This document shows positions 6,170-10,484 of a stretch of 10,484 nucleotides of DNA, piece after piece. Under the pieces are notes generated by a model, which saw only the letters and a list, made by a program, of their open reading frames with translations, ran no database searches and was not told where the DNA came from. The position numbers and the translations under genes are program-made. The stretch is from Sphingomonadales bacterium (lineage in GTDB: Bacteria > Pseudomonadota > Alphaproteobacteria > Sphingomonadales > Sphingomonadaceae): contig JAFLDC010000059.1 in the NCBI GenBank assembly GCA_017302775.1, positions 1-10,484 on the forward strand, written 5' to 3'. Numbering within the stretch: the stretch's first letter is position 1; every line of letters begins with the position of its first letter.

Positions 6170-6577
6170 TTAGACCGCCGCGAGCGCCACTACCGCACCA
6201 TCGTCGCCCACCGTGCGCGGTGCAAAGCGGCCATCGACTTGCGCGCCCTGTTCAATAGTCAGGGCATCATAGTGAACATCGCCATGAATGCGGGCAGTTT
6301 TCAGCACGACCAGTTCGCGCACGGTGATCGTCCCGCGGACCGTTCCGGACAACCGGGCGGTCTCAGCCTTGACCGCACCAATGATCTCACCGCTCTCGCC
6401 CTGAACAAGCGATGTGCAGGCGACGTCGCCTTCGACCATGCCGTCGATATGCAGATCAGCCGATGCGTTGACATCGCCCTTGATCCGGATGTCGGAACCA
6501 AACACGCTGAACGTGGGATTGGCCATTGCTCTACCTGCCGGACTGAGCGGCGCTGCCGCCGGTTTTTTGGAAAACAT
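6170..6577 (-). CDS. Bactofilin (polymer-forming cytoskeletal protein)
   Basis: Bactofilins polymerise without nucleotide into membrane-associated filaments that position cell-wall enzymes and shape the cell. The 135-residue product has a short disordered N-terminus (MFSKKPAAAP), then the right-handed beta-helix core (about 22-119) with its repeating G-x-hydrophobic pattern: FSVFGSDIRIKGDV, LHIDGMVEGDV, GAVKAETARLSGTV, RGTITVRELVVLKTARIHGDV and HYDALTIEQGAQVDG. The chosen ATG at 6577 follows TGAGG by 9 bases and gives the usual MFSKK-like membrane-targeting start. An ATG at 6526 and a TTG at 6592 are alternatives. The gene overlaps the 3' end of the upstream M23 peptidase gene by 47 bases, implying one transcript and coupled translation. 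Bactofilin-M23 pairs are known morphogenetic modules (for example Hyphomonas BacA-LmdC and Helicobacter CcmA-Csd1). Confidence 0.93.
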   Translation of the reverse strand: MFSKKPAAAPLSPAGRAMANPTFSVFGSDIRIKGDVNASADLHIDGMVEGDVACTSLVQGESGEIIGAVKAETARLSGTVRGTITVRELVVLKTARIHGDVHYDALTIEQGAQVDGRFAPRTVGDDGAVVALAAV

Positions 6578-7697
6578 TGGGAACTGCCTCAAGAAACGGG
6601 CGTGGGTTGACCGGGCGATCGCCGATGCGGACTTCGAAGTGCAGGTGCGGTCCGGTCGAGCGGCCGGTGCTGCCGATCAGGCCGATTAGCTCGCCGGGTA
6701 TGACCGGTTTGCCAACCGCCGTGCGAAAGCCGGACATATGTGCATAGCGCGTTATCAGGCCATTGCCGTGATCGATCTCAACCACATTGCCATAGCCGGA
6801 CCGCTGCCCGACAAAGCTGACCGTGCCCCGCGCGGCGGCATAGATCGGAGCCCCGTGCGGCCCCTTGAAATCGAGCCCAGGGTGAAAATCGGCACCGCCT
6901 GTGAAGGGATCGGCGCGGTAGCCAAAGCCCGAGGAGATATATTCCAGGCTGGCCGGAAGAGCCTGTGGCAGCGCCGCAACGGAACGTTCCAGCGCTTCCA
7001 TTCGCGCCAGGCTAAGACCAAAACGCTGGAAACGCGGATCGATTGTTCCGTCGGCAGCGGTGGCAAGCATTACCAACGGACCACCCTGCGCGCTCTTGTC
7101 GTCAAGAGAAGCCAGCATTGCCTGCGGATTAAGGCCCAGCCGGATCAGCTTGCTTTCCGCTTCGGCAGCGCGACGATCAGCAGCGCGAGTCAGTCCTTCA
7201 ATGAAGGCCAGCTGGCGCGCCTCAATCTCAGCCAAAGCAGCCGCTTCCGGCAGGAAAAAGCTGACCTTCTTAACTGTTTCACCGGCCTCGGTCGTGCTGT
7301 CCGAAACGGTCTCTCCGGCTTTGTCATCCTTGGGCAGGTCGCCCAGATGAGCCTGTGTCACCTTGTCGATAAAATCCTGGCGACGCTTCAGATCGTCCGC
7401 GACCTTGCCGATATCATCGCCATAGGCTTTGAGGCGGGATTCAGAGCTGGCAACCTTGGCCTCGCGATCAAGCAACGAAACGCGGTCGCGATTCGCCATG
7501 AAACTCGACACGGCCATTCCGGCCATCGACAGCACCCAGACGAGAAGCAGCGCGGCAACAATGCCCGCAGCAATCTTCTGAACCCGCGAAGAAACCTTGA
7601 TAAAACGGACCTGCCCTTCAGATCGCATGAAAAATTCGCGATCCGGAAACCAGCTCCGCAGGCGGTCCTGTAAGCCGCCGACGGTTATTTTCTGCAA
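6531..7697 (-). CDS. Membrane-anchored M23 (LytM) family metallopeptidase
   Basis: The 388-residue product is a predicted periplasmic peptidoglycan endopeptidase held by one N-terminal membrane helix. Layout: a cytoplasmic segment (1-40) with FPDREFFMRSEGQVRF; a transmembrane helix (about 42-67); charged coiled-coil stretches (70-115 and 150-185) split by an acidic linker; and the LytM domain (about 255-370). The zinc and catalytic residues look complete: HPGLD (His272, Asp276), YAHM (His320) and HLHFEV (His351, His353), so the enzyme should be active rather than a degenerate activator. The start is taken as TTG at 7697 with GGGG nearby, since the conserved FPDREFF segment must be included; the first in-frame ATG, at 7628, would cut into it and has no ribosome-binding site. 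It is first in an operon with the overlapping bactofilin gene, which probably localises it. Confidence 0.9.
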   Translation of the reverse strand: MQKITVGGLQDRLRSWFPDREFFMRSEGQVRFIKVSSRVQKIAAGIVAALLLVWVLSMAGMAVSSFMANRDRVSLLDREAKVASSESRLKAYGDDIGKVADDLKRRQDFIDKVTQAHLGDLPKDDKAGETVSDSTTEAGETVKKVSFFLPEAAALAEIEARQLAFIEGLTRAADRRAAEAESKLIRLGLNPQAMLASLDDKSAQGGPLVMLATAADGTIDPRFQRFGLSLARMEALERSVAALPQALPASLEYISSGFGYRADPFTGGADFHPGLDFKGPHGAPIYAAARGTVSFVGQRSGYGNVVEIDHGNGLITRYAHMSGFRTAVGKPVIPGELIGLIGSTGRSTGPHLHFEVRIGDRPVNPRPFLEAVPNVFQKTGGSAAQSGR

Positions 7698-7741
7698 GAC
7701 GACCCCAAGTCCCTCTTTTGCTTTCTGGGCAGGGCGCTAGC

Positions 7742-7771
7742 AGTATCGTCTCGTTCAAGCGAATCTGTTGA
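7742..7771 (-). promoter_or_regulatory. Possible promoter of the M23-bactofilin operon
   Basis: On the minus strand TCAACA (7766-7771) and GATACT (7742-7747) lie 18 bases apart, each matching 4 of 6 sigma-70 consensus positions. A GANTC site (7761-7765) sits in the spacer right beside the -35, the arrangement known for GcrA/CcrM-controlled promoters in Caulobacter. The leader to the TTG start would be about 40 bases. Confidence 0.3.
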
Positions 7772-7811
7772 GGCACGGACTCGCCGAATCGAACGAACGG
7801 TGCGATGAATC
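7761..7811. promoter_or_regulatory. Cluster of four GANTC (CcrM methylation) sites
   Basis: GANTC occurs at 7761-7765, 7778-7782, 7786-7790 and 7807-7811, all inside the 190-base non-coding region between the divergent M23 and proA genes. At this base composition one site per roughly 300 bases is expected. GANTC is the target of the alphaproteobacterial cell-cycle methylase CcrM, and such sites in promoters recruit GcrA. That these sites are methylated or regulatory is inference. Confidence 0.5.
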
Positions 7812-7887
7812 GTTTTTGTTGCTGACAATAGTGAAAGCTGGGGCTGACCGTGACAAGCATGGCCAGCAATGATAGTCGCGGCACACC

Positions 7888-9174
7888 ATGATCAGCCGCG
7901 CATTCTCCGCTATCGACGAAGCCGAAGATCCTGAGGCCTTGGTCGCCCGCCTGGCTGCGGCAGGGCGAGACGCCCAGCGCCAACTGGCGCGGCTCGATCA
8001 CGCTGCCAAGGCTTCCGCCTTGCGCGCCGCAGCAGCGGCCTTGCGGTCTGACCAGGACGGTATTCTGGCGGCCAATGCCGCTGATCTGGCCGCTGCCGCC
8101 GACCGCGGCTTGAGCGCGGCGATGATGGATCGGCTCAAACTGGATGAAGCGCGCCTTGCAGCTATCGCTGACGCGGTTGAACAGGTGGCGGGGCTTCCCG
8201 ATCCGGTGGGTCAGGTGATCGCCAGTTCGTGCCGGCCCAATGGGTTGGAACTGAGCCAGGTCCGGGTTCCTGTGGGGCTGATCGGAATTATCTATGAAAG
8301 CCGCCCCAATGTGACCGCCGATGCTGCCGCGCTCTGCCTCGCATCGGGCAACGCGGTGCTGCTGCGCGGGGGCAGCGAGGCGGTTCGCTCTAACCGGGCC
8401 CTGCACGCCGCGTTGGCCAGTGGCCTCGAAAGTGCAGGGCTGCCGACCGCGGCGGTGCAGCTTCTGCCGACGCAGGATCGTGCTGCGGTTGGCGCGATGC
8501 TGGCCGCGGCCGGCCTGATCGACATGATTGTTCCGCGCGGCGGGAAAAGCCTGGTGGCGCGGGTCCAGGCGGACGCCCGCGTGCCGGTACTGGCGCACCT
8601 CGACGGCATCAATCACACGTATATCCATGCTTCGGCTGACCCTGAAAAGGCAGTGGCTATCGCGGTCAACGCCAAGCTGCGCCGGACTGGAGTGTGCGGG
8701 GCGATGGAAACCCTGCTGCTCGACGCACAGTTTTCAGATTCGCAGTCCGTGGTCAGCGCGCTGCTTGACGGCGGCTGCGAACTCAGGGGTGATGCCCGCG
8801 CCATGGCGCTCGATCCGCGGATAGGTGCGGCCGCTGCCGCCGATTGGGATACCGAATATCTCGAGAGCGTGCTGGCTGTGGCGGTGGTTGACGGCCTGGA
8901 TGCCGCTTTACAGCACATTGCGCGCCATGGGTCGCAGCATACCGAGGCGATCGTGGCGGGAGACCGCGCCGCGACTGAGCGGTTCCTGGCGGAGGTCGAC
9001 AGCGCGATCGTCATGGCCAACGCCAGCACGCAGTTTGCCGATGGCGGGGAGTTTGGGCTGGGTGCAGAGATTGGAATCGCCACCGGACGGCTGCATGCGC
9101 GCGGGCCAGTCGCGCTGGAGGGATTGACCACTTACAAATGGCTGGTGCGCGGCACGGGCCAGGTTCGCGCTTGA
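7888..9174 (+). CDS. proA: Glutamate-5-semialdehyde dehydrogenase (gamma-glutamyl phosphate reductase)
   Basis: ProA catalyses the second step of proline synthesis in the cytoplasm, reducing gamma-glutamyl phosphate with NADPH to glutamate-5-semialdehyde. The 428-residue protein has the aldehyde-dehydrogenase fold with the ProA hallmarks VPVGLIGIIYESRPNVT (127-143), SGNAVLLRGGSEA (153-165), the segment VPRGGKSLV (215-223), and the catalytic Cys270 in RRTGVCGAMETLL. The C-terminal signature DGGEFGLGAEIGIATGRLHARGP (385-407) is complete. The length is normal. The ATG at 7888 has no clear Shine-Dalgarno sequence, and upstream ATGs are out of frame. The partner gene proB is not in the window. proA leads a tight unit with nadD, rsfS and rlmH, and its stop overlaps the likely nadD start. 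Confidence 0.96.
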   Translation: MISRAFSAIDEAEDPEALVARLAAAGRDAQRQLARLDHAAKASALRAAAAALRSDQDGILAANAADLAAAADRGLSAAMMDRLKLDEARLAAIADAVEQVAGLPDPVGQVIASSCRPNGLELSQVRVPVGLIGIIYESRPNVTADAAALCLASGNAVLLRGGSEAVRSNRALHAALASGLESAGLPTAAVQLLPTQDRAAVGAMLAAAGLIDMIVPRGGKSLVARVQADARVPVLAHLDGINHTYIHASADPEKAVAIAVNAKLRRTGVCGAMETLLLDAQFSDSQSVVSALLDGGCELRGDARAMALDPRIGAAAAADWDTEYLESVLAVAVVDGLDAALQHIARHGSQHTEAIVAGDRAATERFLAEVDSAIVMANASTQFADGGEFGLGAEIGIATGRLHARGPVALEGLTTYKWLVRGTGQVRA

Positions 9175-9812
9175 AGCGGATCGGACTGCTTGGCGGGAGT
9201 TTCAATCCCGCGCATGGCGGCCACCGCCAAATCAGCCTGTTCGCGCTCGATGCGCTGGGGCTGGATGAAGTGTGGTGGCTGGTTTCGCCAGGCAATCCGC
9301 TTAAGCCGAAGGCCGGAATGGCTCCGCTTGCGGCGCGTTTGGCCTCTGCTCAGGCCCAAGCCCGGCGATCGCGAATCGTGCCAACCGCGATCGAACGCGA
9401 ATTGGGAACCCGCTACACCGTCGATACCCTGTGGCAGCTCCGCAACCGCTACCCCCGATACCGGTTTGTCTGGCTTATGGGCAGCGACAATCTGGCGCAG
9501 TTCCACCGTTGGAAGGACTGGCAGCGCATCGCGCGCGCCATGCCGATTGCGGTTATCGCCCGTCCCGGCTATGAGGGTGCCGCCCGGGCGAGCCTCGCCG
9601 GGGCCTGGCTCGGCCGATTCCGGCGGTCTGCTGCCAGCCTGAAGCACCGGGCAGGATGGAGCGCGCCTGCGCTGATACATTTGCGATTCGATCCCGATCA
9701 GCGTTCGGCAACTGCCATTCGCCGGGCCAATCCAGACTGGGCCAGTCGCTATGCCGGGCTGCGCCAGCGGGATCGATTGACGCACCATCCCATAGCATTT
9801 GACATCGCATGA
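9171..9812 (+). CDS. nadD: Nicotinate-nucleotide adenylyltransferase
   Basis: NadD joins ATP and nicotinate mononucleotide to deamido-NAD in NAD synthesis. The product (213 residues from the TTG start) begins KRIGLLGGSFNPAHGGH, holding the nucleotidyltransferase motif GSFNPxHxGH with both histidines. It continues with VWWLVSPGNPLK, the substrate-binding region YTVDTL and FVWLMGSDN, and ends with an SxTxIR-like motif seen as RSATAIRR. The TTG at 9171 overlaps the proA stop as TTGA, has AGG about 8 bases upstream and gives the usual family N-terminus. An ATG at 9138 would add 11 residues and overlap proA more deeply, with no ribosome-binding site. Translational coupling to proA is likely. A 51-base gap separates it from rsfS. 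Confidence 0.93.
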   Translation: MKRIGLLGGSFNPAHGGHRQISLFALDALGLDEVWWLVSPGNPLKPKAGMAPLAARLASAQAQARRSRIVPTAIERELGTRYTVDTLWQLRNRYPRYRFVWLMGSDNLAQFHRWKDWQRIARAMPIAVIARPGYEGAARASLAGAWLGRFRRSAASLKHRAGWSAPALIHLRFDPDQRSATAIRRANPDWASRYAGLRQRDRLTHHPIAFDIA

Positions 9813-9863
9813 CTGGCCAGTCGCCTTTCGCTATGCCCGTCCAGAGGAGCCGTTTCCGTTTTC

Positions 9864-10277
9864 ATGACGCCCGAATCTGTCAACCCGGCCGAGCCTGTCT
9901 CGGCTACCACCACCCCTGGTTCCGCGCCGTTGCCGGTGACTGAACCGGGCTCGCTGCACGAACTGGTCATCACGTCGCTGGACGATGATCAGGCGCAGGA
10001 ACTCGTCTCGATCCCGCTCGAGGGCAAAAGCTCGATCGCCGATCACATGGTGATCGCCTCCGGCCGATCGACTCGCCAGGTGGCCGCCATGGCGCAAAAG
10101 CTGGCCGAACGGATCAAGCATGGCGGATTTGGTCACTGCCGGATCGAGGGCCTGCCTGCCGCAGACTGGGTGCTGGTCGATGCCGGCGATGTCGTGATTC
10201 ACCTGTTCCGGCCGGAAGTGCGGACGTTCTACAATCTGGAACGGATGTGGGCATTCGGCGATTCGGGCACCGCGTGA
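9864..10277 (+). CDS. rsfS: Ribosome silencing factor RsfS (Iojap family)
   Basis: RsfS binds ribosomal protein L14 (uL14) on the large subunit and blocks joining with the small subunit during starvation. The 137-residue product has a Pro/Thr/Ala-rich N-terminal extension (1-28), then the Iojap domain: LVITSLDDDQAQELVSIPL (34-52), KSSIADHMVIASGRSTRQV (55-73), AERIKHGG (81-88), DWVLVDAGDVVIHLFRPEVR (101-120), and FYNLERMWA (122-130). These match the family closely. The best Shine-Dalgarno sequence, GAGGAG at 9844-9849, lies 14 bases before the ATG, unusually far; no other in-frame start lies closer upstream. The position between nadD and rlmH is the conserved bacterial gene order. Confidence 0.94.
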   Translation: MTPESVNPAEPVSATTTPGSAPLPVTEPGSLHELVITSLDDDQAQELVSIPLEGKSSIADHMVIASGRSTRQVAAMAQKLAERIKHGGFGHCRIEGLPAADWVLVDAGDVVIHLFRPEVRTFYNLERMWAFGDSGTA

Positions 10278-10304
10278 TCGGCGCAGATCGCCGCATCGGC
10301 TGAC

Positions 10305-10484
10305 ATGCTGCTTCACGTCATTGCCCGCGGCAAGATCGCCCGCTCGCCCGAGGCCGAACTGGTCGCCCGCTATGTCAAACGGATCGCCTGGCCGGTAAAG
10401 CTGACCGAACTGCCCGATACGGGTGGCACGATCCCATCACCGCAGAACCCGGCCCGGGAAATTCTGCTGGATGAAAACGGTCGG
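10305..10484 (+). CDS. rlmH: 23S rRNA (pseudouridine1915-N3)-methyltransferase RlmH (N-terminal part, runs off right edge)
   Basis: RlmH is a SPOUT methyltransferase that methylates pseudouridine 1915 in helix 69 of 23S rRNA on assembled 70S ribosomes, using S-adenosylmethionine. Only the first 60 codons are present, about 40 percent of a usual protein of roughly 140-155 residues. Visible features are MLLHVIARGKIARSPEAEL, the segment VARYVKRIAWPVKLTEL, and ILLDENGR at the edge, where family members have the LDxxG stretch that precedes the cofactor knot. The ATG at 10305 has no convincing ribosome-binding site; the gene follows the rsfS stop by 27 bases, so it is probably translated from the same operon message. 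Confidence 0.92.
   Translation, partial: MLLHVIARGKIARSPEAELVARYVKRIAWPVKLTELPDTGGTIPSPQNPAREILLDENGR

Noticed and set aside
6738..7673. 311-codon open frame on the plus strand
   Set aside because: It is antisense to the M23 peptidase, whose zinc motifs and membrane helix establish the true strand.
7618..8628. 336-codon open frame on the minus strand across the M23-proA intergenic region and into proA
   Set aside because: It is mostly antisense to the well-supported proA and the start of the M23 gene; the translation is rich in H, R, G and Q without any motif, typical of a shadow frame in high-GC DNA.
10279..10293. Hairpin CGGCG-CAGAT-CGCCG between rsfS and rlmH
   Set aside because: The stem is only five base pairs, no T tract follows, and a terminator here would split an operon that is normally continuous.
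1..10484. Search for mobile elements, CRISPR repeats, defence genes or a novel gene cluster
   Set aside because: No transposase, integrase, spaced direct repeats, toxin-antitoxin pairs or base-composition shift was seen; nearly every base belongs to a conserved-type gene.

Overview
The window reads as a chromosomal core segment of a high-GC alphaproteobacterium, most likely from the Sphingomonadales (Sphingomonas/Erythrobacter/Novosphingobium group). The grounds are a DUF1013/TrcR-family cell-cycle regulator and a DUF1192 protein (both essentially alphaproteobacterial), the order proA-nadD-rsfS-rlmH, a bactofilin-M23 peptidase pair, and clustered GANTC sites of the kind read by the CcrM methylase. 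The species assignment is inference from protein style, not a database match. No tRNA, rRNA, CRISPR array, insertion sequence or phage gene was seen.

Layout, left to right. (1) Positions 1-1013, minus strand: the 5' part of clpA runs off the left edge, preceded by a DUF1192 gene that ends in a compact intrinsic terminator. (2) 1106-2110, plus strand: a PIG3/zeta-crystallin-type NAD(P)H quinone oxidoreductase, divergent from the DUF1192 gene. (3) 2107-3544, minus strand: two overlapping genes for small lipoproteins of unknown function that look like diverged tandem paralogues. (4) 3706-6167, plus strand: TrcR and a long-chain acyl-CoA ligase, 50 bases apart. (5) 6170-7697, minus strand: a membrane-anchored LytM/M23 endopeptidase followed by an overlapping bactofilin gene, a cell-shape module. 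(6) 7888-10484, plus strand: proA, nadD, rsfS and the 5' part of rlmH, which form a tight operon.

The gene packing is very dense. The two convergent junctions have almost no spacer: one shares a CTAG tetranucleotide as both stop codons, the other has a 2-base gap. Three same-strand pairs overlap. Four genes appear to use GTG or TTG starts. The longest non-coding stretch is the 190-base region between the M23 gene and proA, which carries four GANTC sites within 51 bases.

Functionally the window mixes protein quality control (ClpA), redox metabolism, fatty-acid activation, proline and NAD synthesis, ribosome silencing and rRNA methylation with two cell-cycle or morphogenesis items (TrcR; M23-bactofilin). 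I do not see a self-contained novel defence or biosynthetic system. The least explained and most follow-up-worthy parts are the tandem lipoprotein pair and the GANTC cluster in front of the M23-bactofilin operon.
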